41,027 nt of DNA, taken from the NCBI GenBank assembly GCA_051453625.1, contig JBOZIK010000001.1, positions 90,732,115 through 90,773,141 on the forward strand. Direction: 5' to 3'. Below are positions 11,083 to 22,200 of the stretch, piece after piece. Source of the stretch: Welwitschia mirabilis (Eukaryota; Gnetophyta; Gnetopsida; Welwitschiales). Position 1 is the first letter of the stretch. Each line of letters begins with the position of its first letter. A program made the translations under genes and the position numbers. The notes under the pieces are model-generated. The model searched no databases. It was not told the origin of the DNA and worked only from the letters and a program-made list of their open reading frames with translations.

Positions 11083-11325
11083 TCAAATTAAGTTTTTAGC
11101 AAGTTGAGGCACATGTCTAACATCCTGAAGAAATAGTTTTTTGTCGTCACTTCCTTGCAGCATTACAGACCCAATCCCTTTGATCACCCAACATCGATCA
11201 TCCCCCAGATACACATACTTCTCTGAAACTTTATTATAGGAAGAAAACATTGAAACATCTAGGCAGACATGAAAAGAAACACAAGAATCCAAAATCCAAA
11301 CATTAGGGCAAGAGTATTGGGAAAC
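11083..11325 (-). pseudogene. Copia aspartic protease remnant
   Basis: The minus strand reads CPNVWILDSCVSFHVC, which corresponds to the W-I-L-D-S-G-A-S-x-H protease motif. The glycine of the catalytic Asp-Ser-Gly is replaced by Cys, so it would not be an active protease. It continues as YLGDDRCWVIKGIGSVML and VRHVPQLAKNLI, as in Copia elements. Confidence 0.82.
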
Positions 11326-11498
11326 NNNNNNNNNNNNNNNNNNNNNNNNNNNNNNNNNNNNNNNNNNNNNNNNNNNNNNNNNNNNNNNNNNNNNNNNNNN
11401 NNNNNNNNNNNNNNNNNNNNNNNNNNNNNNNNNNNNNNNNNNNNNNNNNNNNNNNNNNNNNNNNNNNNNNNNNNNNNNNNNNNNNNNNNNNNNNNNNN

Positions 11499-12178
11499 TG
11501 CTTCTGTTGACGGATTTTCCTCTGCTCTTATTTTGCCAGTGTCCTCCTCCTTTGGTCTGAGAACATCCTCTACGAACAGCGAGGGCTTCTCTAATAGACT
11601 CAATAGCCCTAGTCTTGTACGCATCTAGAAGCTTTGTAATTACAGTACTTTGACGTGACATAGTATCTAAGGCAGTCATCAAGGTAGTGCGAACAGTCTC
11701 CCAAGAGTTAGGCAAGGAACTGAGAACTGCGATTACCCTTAAGTTTTCTTGAAATGTCACCTTCAGGTCATCCAACTGTGTGAACAGGCCATTCATCTCG
11801 TCCAGGTGTGCTTGCAACGACGCACCTTCTTTCATCTTCGTCTTGAAAACCTTGTTAACAGTATAAAATTGATTCATGTTAGTAGGCTGATCATGCCTCT
11901 GCACCAAAATTTGCCACAGTTCAACTGTTGTAGAAATCTTGCTATGGGATTGAAGAATCATGTTGCCAAGGTATGGCAATATCAATGAAAGCGCCTTTCT
12001 GTCAAGTTTTTTCCCACTCTTTGTTAGGGTATTTCTTTAGCCATTTTGCGTGAGAAAGTCCAGATGTTGCCTTTGCATCTGCTTCTGTCTTTACGACAAC
12101 ATCACACTCCTTCTGGCAAAAGATGTCTTTCCTCAGAATCTTGCATACGCCCCAGTTCTTAGCTCCGTTTAGTTGGTC
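11499..12178 (-). pseudogene. Copia gag remnant
   Basis: Minus-strand segments DQLNGAKNWGVCKILRKDIF and then KKLDRKALSLILPYLGN, STTVELWQILVQRH, FKTKMKEGASLQAHLDEM and VIAVLSSLPNSWETVRTTL follow the normal order of plant Copia gag. A frame change lies near 12010. The CCHC zinc knuckle is not seen and probably falls in the N gap at 11326-11498. Confidence 0.8.
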
Positions 12179-12306
12179 GCTAATCTATAAACGCTCCATC
12201 ATCGTTTAATTGTACGGTTGTACAGACGGATGCCAAATGTGTTGTACGAACACCCAAAAACTTTCGAGCATGCACTTTGTGCACGCAAGCTTGTTTTGCT
12301 ACGCTT

Positions 12307-12643
12307 TGCAACCTCCGCTTTAAGAGTACAAGCCAAGAACAGGTTTCAAACCAACAACAAGCTTCAGGCAAGAATGCCTTACATAACTCTATCGATTCTT
12401 TGTCTAACGAATAACCCTCATGCCATCATTAAATAGGCCAATGGTTATAACCAATTAGGGTTACAAGCCAAAACCCTAAAGAAGGTATCATCCCTCTTTT
12501 GACACATGTCCCCTCTCTACCTAACACCCCCAAGGATGGTTTAAAATAAAAACCTCCTTTTCCAATATTAAAGTGGGGCCAATGTAAAAAACATAACATT
12601 AGGTACATTACAAAATAAATAAATTTGGCTTCACATATTAACA
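12307..12643 (-). repeat. Copia 5' LTR (right copy)
   Basis: On the minus strand this starts TGTTAATATGTGAAGCC and matches 7723-8056. The five bases beyond its outer end are ACGCT, but the same pentamer was not found at the outer side of the left LTR, so no target duplication is claimed. Many differences from the other copy are C/T or G/A changes. Confidence 0.75.
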
Positions 12644-15600
12644 ACGCTTCCCCTTTCTAGCTTCTCATTAAGGTTAAAACCCTAACCCTAATAATACATT
12701 TATAATGAGGGATCAGGCCTAATAGAATAACTGTAATGAGGGAATGGCCCTAACCCTAATAATACATTTAACCTTTTTATTTATAATGAGGGACAAGCCC
12801 CAATAGAGTAATGATAAAGATAATAATAAAACAGTACCACAAGTAGATGACAATAGTATAGTAAAGCATACGTTAATATTTAATAGTTGGGAAGGCTCAC
12901 TAGTGGTGGGTCAGATGTCTAAGGTGTTGGATGCCTTCTTAGATGGGAGCTTGGATGTGTAGGATGGCAAAAGTGGTTGCAAAGGGGTAATTTGACGCTG
13001 AATGATTAAAACGAGAGAGGAGATTATTGCTAAGCGGGAGTGTAACTACCAAGGCAATGGCTTATTATGCCACATCCCAAAAGGCATCAAAATTTCTACC
13101 CTTCGAGTTCTGACTTTAGTTTGGCGGTTTTCCTAAGCAGCATTGCATACCTTTGGGTAAATTATTCATGCGTTTCAGGGAATTACATGAATTATATATT
13201 ACTGACATCATTACAGTTATTTCTAACATAATAAGAAATGACATAAACATGCCTCATTAACATGTAGGTGCTTAGCATCCCACTTGAGTACATTTGAGTA
13301 CTGTATAATCTCCATAACCCTAGGAATTAAGCAAGGAGCAACGTTCCTTATTCATATTTAAACTATGATGATTGCAAGTATTTACTATTCTCAGTCATGT
13401 AGCTTCAATGCCATATGCAAATTTCTTCAGGAAAAATCTTAAAGATTGCACGCATGAGGCATTATTTGTACTATGCATTAGCCCAGAAAATCACAAGCAA
13501 TTTCACATTCCTGTGGATATCAGAAATGAAAAGCTTGAGAGCTAGGCCTTTTGGCATGAAGTCTTCAAATACTATCATTTGTGTAATGGAATGATGTCAG
13601 GGATTGAGTTAGCTGTCACAATGAATTTCTAGCTTCTAAGCTGAAGAAGACAGTACTATAAAGAGGTAAACACACACACTTATGGAAGTTCTAATATATA
13701 AACATAAAATGAAGCTTATAACAAAGTAACAATAATTTTGCCACCTCATGCCATTCTTTCCTTGTTATTTTTTATGAATTTGATTTGCTTGCATCTACGA
13801 TATTTGCTCTCAGTTAGTTTTCTTTAATACAGTTTGTGCATTCCCTTGTTATGAACATGTAATTGTGACAGTAGACATTTTCTTGTAAAATTTTTGGGCT
13901 TTTTTAATCTTATTAATTAGCTGCCATGTCCTTGCCAATTTAAGGTTTTCAAACGTGTTAGTATTGAGAATGCAAGTATGACCAAAATCCCTTGTCAAAA
14001 TGCATAGGATATGTCTTTTTAGCTAAACTCTAGTCTTTACTTATTAGAATGTAGAATAATACCAAAATACAAGTGCATAAAAAGAAATGAATTAAAGTGT
14101 TCAAAAATACATTAACAGCAAGAGAAAAATTACAAGGAGGAGTGTTTGAGCTTTTGTTTGCCATGAAAGGGAACTTTCACCATAAAATGCACTTGGAGTA
14201 AACGTAAGAAGTATAGTCATACAACTCCATAGGCCAATTTTGTCTTTTAATTAGTCCCTTCTAGTGTTCATAGAGAATCTTATGCTGACATGTCAATAAT
14301 AAAATCTGCAAGCTGTCAAGTGGTAAGAGCTGGAATAAGCTCTTAAATTTAGCTACAACATTTGCAATAAATAGGTCCTAAAATAGCTGATGAATTTATT
14401 AAAGCACTTCCCGAATTTACACCCTAAAACAGGTATGTGCTGGCAAATAATTCCCTAGAATTTAGAACATCAATGGCTAAAAATCAAGCAAAGTATCTCC
14501 TAAACCCTAGGCCCTCACATTGGAGAGGTCAACAGAAAATAACTATTTATCTATTGATTTTTCATCACGTTTTATCATGTTACAATGTAGTTAATCTACA
14601 TCACAGCTCCTTGTGTCACTAAATATGCATGTGTGCCTTTACAAAGCTAACGAGGCATAATGATGCAGAGCTAACATGACGCAAGAAGATTACCAGAGAT
14701 CAACTAGAACTTTCACCAGCCATAAATTTGTCATATGGATTCCCTCATGGTCAAGGGCATTGGAATTGTTTAAACAAGTTGGATGAAATGGTGTTAGATT
14801 TGAAGTCATTAAAGATCAGTTCGTATTGGCAAACCAAAAAAAGAAAAAGTGAAAACCAAAAAACCATATATGTCTGAATGACAATTGGCCTTCACAGAGC
14901 TCAACAATTTATCTACAATAGAGTAATTTGATGTTGACTGTGAATCATTACTCAAACAGATGCCAAATCAGGGTAACGCTGATTTAAGGGGTGAAATGTA
15001 ATGTGAAAAATCTCAACTGTGATCCCACGCATTAGAAAATTACAAGAGACTGTCAAGACTTTTCAAACATGGCAACAACTTTTCTCAATGCAAACACTTT
15101 GTGCCCTGAACTGCCTGCGTACTTGATATTGATAAAAGCCCTGAATAAAAGATACATGCAACTTAATCTGCTTTCATTCATGACATACTAGGCTTTCACT
15201 AACTTAAGCAGACTTACTATTATCACATAACAACTCAACTCACTGATTGATATGGTCTCCCACATCCTCCAACATTTCCAAGATCAACTTGGCCAATAGA
15301 TGATATGGCCTCACAGCTGAGTTACCAAACTGGTGGTAGAGGTGCCAGGATTAATGTTTCCAAACCAAAGGACATCCATGTATGTAGCTATGTGAAAATC
15401 ATTATTTTGAGTATGCAAAACCAATTTGTGTTGTCCCAGAATCAGAAGGGAATTGTAAGGATTGTTTCCTTATCAAGTTGTCTATGTTTAGTCACTTGCC
15501 TTTATTTGATCATTTCCTTATCAGTTACTAGCCTTTCTCTTCTAGCAAACACTTTCCCAGGACCCTGTCCTCTCATAACATTCTCCATCTGTGAAATTTG

Positions 15601-15855
15601 AAACCCTAAAAAGACAATACAAGTTTAGAGTCAACATTTAGGTCATAAAATAGTGCTGAAACTTAAACAATCAGAATTTGGATTTTTGTTATTCCTTCTT
15701 GGTTGAGTTCAGTTTTGTTTAGAAATTTAACTTAGTACGCAATGAGAGGATCTAGGTGTGTTGTATTTCTTCCTAAGCATGTACTTTGTTTCATTGGTTT
15801 TTGTCATTTATTCACATGCTAAATATCTTTCATTTATGGACCTGTCTCGTGATGT
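12644..15855 (+). other. PAT intron, between the Copia element and the duplicated block
   Basis: AT-rich intron sequence. A short segment containing AACCCTAACCCTAATAATACATTT occurs twice near 12674-12700 and 12748-12772 as an imperfect direct repeat. No exon matching the acyltransferase family and no other gene was recognised. Confidence 0.5.
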
Positions 15856-16425
15856 CTCAAATAATATATAATCAGACAAGCCTACACATGCATGCACATG
15901 CTTGTGTACAGACAAGCACTTCAAGTTGTAGCATTAATTTTTCTTTATGTTGCATTTTGATTCTAATTCCTATATCATGCATCAAAGATTTTTCTTTTGT
16001 GAAAATACAGTGCAACTCTTCTTTGTCTTTCCTGGAACATTTGTCATAGTTAAGGACATTTCACTCTGAGAATCACAGTTGAAGTTCTTAATCTTTTTCC
16101 ATGTTTTGTAATTATAGCTTTGCTTCTGTGTCCTCGATGGACAAAGAAACAAATGACCACATAAGCAATCGTTAATCAGATACAGGGCAAAATGAGGTAG
16201 GTGAACATTTTGTTAGATATCTTGTTTCATTATCTTATTTGATGAATAATTAGTTGAAGATAAGACTCATTAATTGATTTTAACAGTGGCCCATCAAACA
16301 TGAGGGGCCAGTCTAACTATCCTTCTTTAGGTTGAGTAAGCACCCTAAAATTGGCAATTTATATTTTATATATTTCAGTGATTCCAGTGAACAACATATA
16401 GGAAATTTCTGTTCATGATTATGCA
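15856..16425 (+). repeat. Duplicated intron block, copy 1
   Basis: This is a direct copy of 16533-17109 at an offset of 677 bases at the left end and 684 at the right. It shares CTCAAATAATATATAATC at the start and GATTATGCA at the end, with scattered substitutions and small indels. It abuts a 107-N gap. Neither copy contains a recognisable exon. Confidence 0.85.
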
Positions 16426-16532
16426 NNNNNNNNNNNNNNNNNNNNNNNNNNNNNNNNNNNNNNNNNNNNNNNNNNNNNNNNNNNNNNNNNNNNNNNNNNN
16501 NNNNNNNNNNNNNNNNNNNNNNNNNNNNNNNN

Positions 16533-17109
16533 CTCAAATAATATATAATCAAACAAGCCTACACATGCATGCACGTGCTTGCATACAGACAAGCACTTTA
16601 AGTTGTAGCATTAGTTTTTCTTTATGTTACATTTTGATTCTAATTTCTATATCATGGCATTAAAGATTTTTCTTTAATTTGTGAAAATACAGTGTAACTC
16701 TTCTTTGTTTTTCGTAGAATAGTTATCATAGTTAAAGACATTTCACTTTGAGAATCACAGTTCAAGTTGTTAATTTTTAGTTTCCATGTTATTGTAATTA
16801 TAACTTTTCTTCTTGTGTCCTAGATGAACAAAGAAACAAATGACCACCTAAGAAATTGTTAATTAGATACAGGGAAAAGTGAGGTAGGTGAACATTTTGT
16901 TAGATATCTTATTTAATTATTTCATTTCATGAATAATTAGTTAAAGATAAGACTCATTAATTGATTTTAACTAGTACATCAAACATGAGGGACCAGTCTA
17001 ATTATCCTTCTTTAGGTTGAGTAAGAACTTTAAAATTGGCATTTAGTTTTTATATATTTCAGTGATTCTAGTGAATAACATATAGGAAATTTCTGCTTGT
17101 GATTATGCA
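16533..17109 (+). repeat. Duplicated intron block, copy 2
   Basis: Second copy of the 15856-16425 block, immediately right of the N gap. It ends about 240 bases upstream of the damaged PAT exon. The tandem arrangement suggests unequal exchange; the unit may be about 0.68 kb with part of it hidden in the gap. Confidence 0.85.
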
Positions 17110-17348
17110 TGGATAGATGGTCTTGTGCCATCTCATTGAATAGCTTTCAGATAAGTATTTTTGCATGCATTTGTTTTATGCTTATTTTACAATTCCTTTT
17201 TGTGCTATCTTTAACATCTTAAAATGATAACACTTAGAATTTTCTAGTGTTGCATGAATTTTAGTTATAATTCTATAAAAAACTTTCATTTATTTTACTT
17301 TTTGGAATAGGATCTTTTATCAGCTTTCTTATTTAATGGCTGCTCTAA

Positions 17349-17473
17349 CTATACACGTTCTTTGAGATAACCTTAGTGACACTAGCTTTATTGCCATAAT
17401 TTCTAGCTTTTTTTTGGAGAGGATGAAGTTTCTAGAACTCCTGAGCCACTTGCCACTACTTTTATTGGTTTTG
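17349..17473 (+). pseudogene. Damaged PAT exon for membrane segment 3
   Basis: In the frame set by the previous exon, the bases after 17351 read YTFFEITLVTLALLP, matching the third membrane segment of plant PAT13/14. A TAA at 17397-17399 follows, then FLAFF. A run of eight T (17408-17415) has one base too many for the family frame. After it the frame shifts to GEDEVSRTPEPLATTFIGF, again a clear family match, up to a GTATGT donor. At the expected exon start the two bases before 17349 are AA rather than AG. The next three exons are intact. Homopolymer miscounting could explain the frameshift, but not the stop or the acceptor. Confidence 0.8.
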
Positions 17474-17548
17474 GTATGTGTCTTTATGTTAATAGATTTT
17501 TAACTAGATGCATCTGAGTATGTAATACTGTTTCAACGTTTTCTACAG

Positions 17549-17634
17549 TGTTAAATCTGGCATTTGCTTTAAGTGTTCTTGGATTTCTGATCATGCACAT
17601 TTCTTTAGTGTCTGCGAATACGACGACTATTGAG
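17549..17634 (+). CDS. PAT exon: membrane segment 4
   Basis: After a TTCTACAG acceptor the exon completes a Val codon and reads LNLAFALSVLGFLIMHISLV, then SANTTTIE. This is the fourth membrane segment and the conserved TTxE motif that contacts the active site in DHHC enzymes. It ends in phase 0 at GTAAGT. Confidence 0.92.
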
Positions 17635-17706
17635 GTAAGTTTTCAAAGTGTAGCTTCTATTTAGAAGAGTGAACCAGAAATTCTTTACCTATTACATTAT
17701 GCACAG

Positions 17707-17772
17707 GCATACGAGAAAAAAACAACTCCAAAGTGGAAGTATGATCTTGGTCGAAAAAGAAACTTGGAGCAG
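17707..17772 (+). CDS. PAT exon: cytosolic AYEKK...LEQ segment
   Basis: The 22 codons read AYEKKTTPKWKYDLGRKRNL followed by EQ, phase 0 on both sides, with a GCACAG acceptor and a GTAAAA donor. It directly follows the TTTIE motif, as in plant PAT13/14. Confidence 0.92.
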
Positions 17773-17850
17773 GTAAAATCATATGTGATTATAATTAATT
17801 ATTTCTTCATTTTCTAGTCTGATCTCGAGTCATGTCTTTACGTCTATCAG

Positions 17851-17976
17851 GTCTTTGGGACAAACAGATTATATTGGTTCATTCCACTGTACTCTGAGGA
17901 TGATCTGAGAAAGATGCCTGCCCTTCATGGTTTAGAATATCCATCTAAACCGGACACAGACATCCTGGAATTGTAA
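17851..17976 (+). CDS. PAT last exon
   Basis: After a TCTATCAG acceptor, 41 codons follow and end at TAA (17974-17976). The segment VFGTNRLYWFIPLYSEDDLR holds the C-terminal aromatic motif (PaCCT-like) of DHHC enzymes, and GLEYPSKPD is typical of the plant subgroup. The tail is a few residues longer than I expect for the Arabidopsis relatives. Confidence 0.92.
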   Translation, partial: VFGTNRLYWFIPLYSEDDLRKMPALHGLEYPSKPDTDILEL

Positions 17977-19203
17977 TTAACATACACAAGAGATCGGTAT
18001 TCAGAAGTAAATGAGTAAGCTGCATGCTTTTCAGGCTTCCAGATATTGTTTCCGTTTTGTCCTGTAACAGTTATAAAAAGGATTTGTGGAACATTTTGCT
18101 GCTTATCAGACAAAAGCAGAAAGAAATGCTTACAAGGATTGTAAAAATTTGCAATATTCATCTGCTTTTAATCTTTTGTTGTGTCATTAATATTCTTCAA
18201 ATTACAGATATCTTAAACTGAAAGTAACAATGTTGATAGCGTTTGATAAACATGGGGAGACCAAAGCTTCTATTTAGATTACAGCATGATTCCTTCTGAA
18301 TAGTAGTAGTTAACTATCTAATTGAAACTTTGGTTTCACGGTTAGGCATTACACTATCATTGAAGTAATCTAATCAGTTATAGACGCAGCCTTCGTGTTT
18401 GTCCTTATTTTGTTATGTGGGTGTTTTGATTTCTTAGTGTGTTTACTTTAATGTAACGTGGGATGTGAATTAAAACAGGAATACGCAGAGCACTGTTGAA
18501 GGGTTGAAAAGCGCAAGTAAACAATGCTCCCCAAAAATCAAAAGCTGACAGTTAGTTTGGAAGCATACTATTGGAAAGACCCTTAAGGAGAATGCCTGAA
18601 CAATTAAAAGTACAATTTTCGGTACTAACCTCCCAAAAGCATTCTCTTGGAATAAAAAGCTTTACTTTCTTCTAAGTTCGTACCTATCAGCTGCTGTTTT
18701 ATAAGATTTCTGAATTGGCTATTTGTAATTTTATGAAAAAATTGCCAATTAAGCGTTATGCATGGTAGGTAAGTGCTTTAGGACTATTGGTAAACAGTGT
18801 CATTTTGAAAAAGATTGGTGGGTTACACTAATTCTCCAGGACAATGATTTCAAAATCTGTGTTGAAAGTGCATAAAGGTATTGCAAATTTACATAAATTC
18901 AGTTGGGAAACAGAAACATTTTTCAAAAGGATCTAAGGTACAGAAGTAAAAGTGGCGGACATTCTACCTTGGATAACACTATGAGATAGAGCTCTGAGAT
19001 GTAATCTTAACAGGAAAAATTAGTTTGTTTCTTCCTGAAATTACAATAATAATTATCAGCAGTGGTGCTCTCAGATATGGATATTTGGAAATTTTGAATG
19101 GCCCCTTCTTAGAATACATGGGTGATTTTGTTAAGTTGAATATTTTAATGAAAGAAAAGATGAAGGTCATCACTTTGCTGCAACTTACTTTGATATCAGA
19201 AAC

Positions 19204-19241
<38 letters not shown>

Positions 19242-22200
19242 CATAGGACCAAATCTCCAGAAGGAAGTTGGCAACCCATATTAAACGTGATAAAATAAAA
19301 TATTTACAAACTTTTGTTTTTTACCTGAAAGATTTTGGTATTGATTTGGGAAATTGGGGAAATGTATGGGTGGTTGGAAATTGAAGCTCTTCATTAAGGT
19401 TTGAAATTTTCATTCAAGTAGAGGGCTTTGATTGAGTTATATGAGAAGTATCATTTCGTATATCATTCTATTGCAATTTTGAGGGAGTTGTTCAATTTCC
19501 AAAGTGGATGGAGGAGCATACTGCTTCTTACATAAAGGGCTGTAGGACTTATTTGTTAGAACATGAATACATGTCATTAACTTATGTATATATGGATGTC
19601 TGTCTAGTCATACATAACAAATAAATGTACACATATCCTTTCATTGCAAGACACACATCCTCGTCCATATAAGCACACAGCTCGTTTTGTCTAGTGTAGC
19701 TTGTTTTATTTCTATTACATTGCTATGTATTATCTTTCTATAATTGTTATGAGAAGACGGCCTAATAGGTGTATCCATTCACTTAAGTATAGAAATACCA
19801 CTAATAAGTTCATGACCTTGGTAAATTGATGGAATGTATTTTATGTTAGTACTGCATTGTTTAGTGATTACATTAAACAAAACACCTATCTTGTTGACTC
19901 TTGTATATGAGATTTGGTTAAGTTTTATAACTTAGAGTATTTTATGATACAGAGCTCCTACATATAAATACAAGGAACTATAGCATATTAAATTAAGGAA
20001 TTTCTAAATACTAGAAAGGATATTGCCAAAAAGTTACTAGGATATGTTCTAGAGAAACTCTACAACAAACAAGGGAAATTATTGAATTTTATATAGCAGA
20101 GAGACAAGAACTCCCATGACTTTAGCTTTCCAACAAAAACTCCCAATATTAAAGGAAATCATCTTTGCTCCTAAAACTTGTTGCTAATATTTTTTAAAAT
20201 TTTACATAATCCGTTTGCATATTTATATATGTAACTTAAATACTCTTCACAAAGATTTACATCTATCCTAGTTGTTAAATAATGGATTAGGCCACAATTC
20301 CTTAATTTCAATAATACATCATATTTAGATCTCAAAGTTTGGGAAAAAGGGAGAGTACATTAAATATATAGACCTCTTGATTTATACCTTTTTAGGAGCT
20401 ACTTAAAGAGAGGTAGAGTGAAATTGTAACACCCACCTATACATGTATGAAACAACTTCAACATTGGTCTTTATGTAGTCATGGTGATTTAAAAGACGTT
20501 TCAAAGTGCCATGTATTTGGTAATGATTTCAACATCACATTAATGTTTATGAACATAGTTAAATAAACTTTTTAAAACTTATTTTAAAGTAAGTCAACAA
20601 ACTTAAAAATATGTATAACATTTTAATCTACTTATAATAAAAAACTTAAAAATCATAATCCTAATTTTACTCGCTCTCTTTACCCCTCTCCTCTCCTTCC
20701 CCCCCTCTCAGTTCCCCATTACCCTCTACCTCTCTCTCAGTTTTTTTCGTTTCTTCTTACGAACAAAATTATTATCTTATATCCGCTTGTACAGTGTCAT
20801 TTTATATTAATTCAAATTTTGCAATAGTCAAATGTGTGTGTATGTGTACGCGCACATATATATAACATGTAAACTTCATATTATTGTTATCATTGACGTC
20901 TTATTTAAAATTTACTTTATTTTCTCTTAAGCTAATTTACATAGTTACTAGCGCACTTTATTCAAATTTCAGCAACTAAGTTAAAAAAAGTACATATAAA
21001 TATAAATAATAAAATTAAATATTTGCTTAAATCTAAAAGATTTTGTACATATATAACTTTGAAAAATGTAGCTAAGTATCTTAATTCACAAGATCTATAA
21101 ACCAACAAGGTAATAACAAAAAAACAAAAAGGTAATTAATCCTTCAAAAAAATACTTTATTTATACATTTAAAAAGTAACTATTTAATAAATGTAGAAGA
21201 AACCATTACATTTTATACTATATAAATATCAATAGCATAAACATATAAAAGAAAACTCACCCCTTCCTAAGAATAATTGGAAATCCTAAGAATTTTATTC
21301 TAACTTGTAGTTTCTTTTAAAAAAATGATGTATGTTGCTGAAGATATCTTTCCAACAATTAAAAACCATTTACATTACACCAATTACAAAAAAATCTGAA
21401 TGTTATTGAACTTATGATAATTTTAATAATAAACAAGCCTCATTTAACAAATCCTGTATTTTTAGTAATAAATTGACTATTTTGAAAATTTAAATAACTT
21501 ATTCTAAAATGTTTCATGTAAGAAGTACATTACACATGTTAAGAATACTTGTAACCTTTTCTTTAATTCAACTAAAATATCACAATGCCTTACTCTCAGA
21601 GGAAGCTTTTAAGGGGAATAGTGAAAGAAACTCTAGAAGGAGAGTTGTCTAAGAGGGGAAAAAGAAATACTCTTTTTCTTACAAGACTCTCTTTTTTATC
21701 TCATTAGTGTAGTTATCTATTATTGCATGTGTTATTCTTATTTTTAATTTCAATTTTTTAATCTTTAATTTATATAAATAGAAAAAGATAACTTTATTAA
21801 TTACAAAATGTCAAAGGTTAAAGGTTTGGAAGCTTAATCATGAATAGCTTTCAAGCTTTGTGATATTCAATGTCATAAAGAAGCACTAAAAATCAAAATC
21901 AAACTTAGTGAGGTCTTCATTTGAGCTCTATTTAGTAAGTACATCAAGGCTAGCGTAAATTCCTAAAATAAAGGATAAGACTTGGTGAAAAATTGGAAGA
22001 GGTTTTCTAACAATGATTAGGTCAATAGTCTTAAGAAAGATAGTGAGACTTTGTCTTATCCATTTTCTTGTTCTTTAGTGTTTTCGTTCTTGTTTTGCTT
22101 AGATATTTACTAAATGTCCTCTCTTTACAACCTCATTTTTACTCTTCCCAACCCTTTTTTTAATTATATTACAGCCTTCACAATCGAAGAATGTTTTGAT

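Larger units (their letters stand above)
7723..12643 (-). mobile_element. Decayed Ty1/Copia LTR retrotransposon, antisense inside the PAT intron
   Basis: Two direct copies of an LTR flank gag and pol remnants in the order gag, protease, integrase, reverse transcriptase, RNase H, which is diagnostic of Copia (integrase before RT). The 3' LTR is adjoined by a polypurine tract (AAGTGGGAGAA on the minus strand, 8057-8067). The LTRs differ at about 30 of some 280 positions by eye, so the insertion is old. Frameshifts and stops break every domain, and three N gaps (8407-8719, 9343-9442, 11326-11498) remove parts. No convincing primer-binding site or target duplication was found. The outer left boundary and the inner boundary of the right LTR are approximate. 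Confidence 0.88.
5042..17976 (+). pseudogene. DHHC-type protein S-acyltransferase gene, 3' part, PAT13/PAT14-like, with a damaged exon
   Basis: DHHC enzymes attach palmitate or similar acyl groups to cysteines of membrane-associated proteins, through an acyl-enzyme on the DHHC cysteine. Six segments were found: 5042-5288, 5545-5636, about 17349-17473, 17549-17634, 17707-17772 and 17851-17976. They give, in order, the end of membrane segment 2 with the TDPGG motif, the cysteine-rich domain, the DHHC core, segment 3, segment 4, the TTTIE motif and the C-terminal tail. Similarity to plant PAT13/PAT14 is close throughout, including the C-terminal GLEYPSKPD. The exons for the N-terminus and first two membrane segments were not found and may lie upstream of the window. 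The third segment carries a stop, a frameshift and no consensus acceptor; all other segments are open and join in phase. The locus is either a young pseudogene or encodes a shortened protein. The intron between segments 2 and 3 is about 11.7 kb and holds a Copia element. Confidence 0.85.

Noticed and set aside
12299-12303. ACGCT near the inner end of the right LTR as a target duplication with 12644-12648
   Set aside because: A target duplication must flank the whole element; this copy is internal and no matching pentamer was found at the outer left end.
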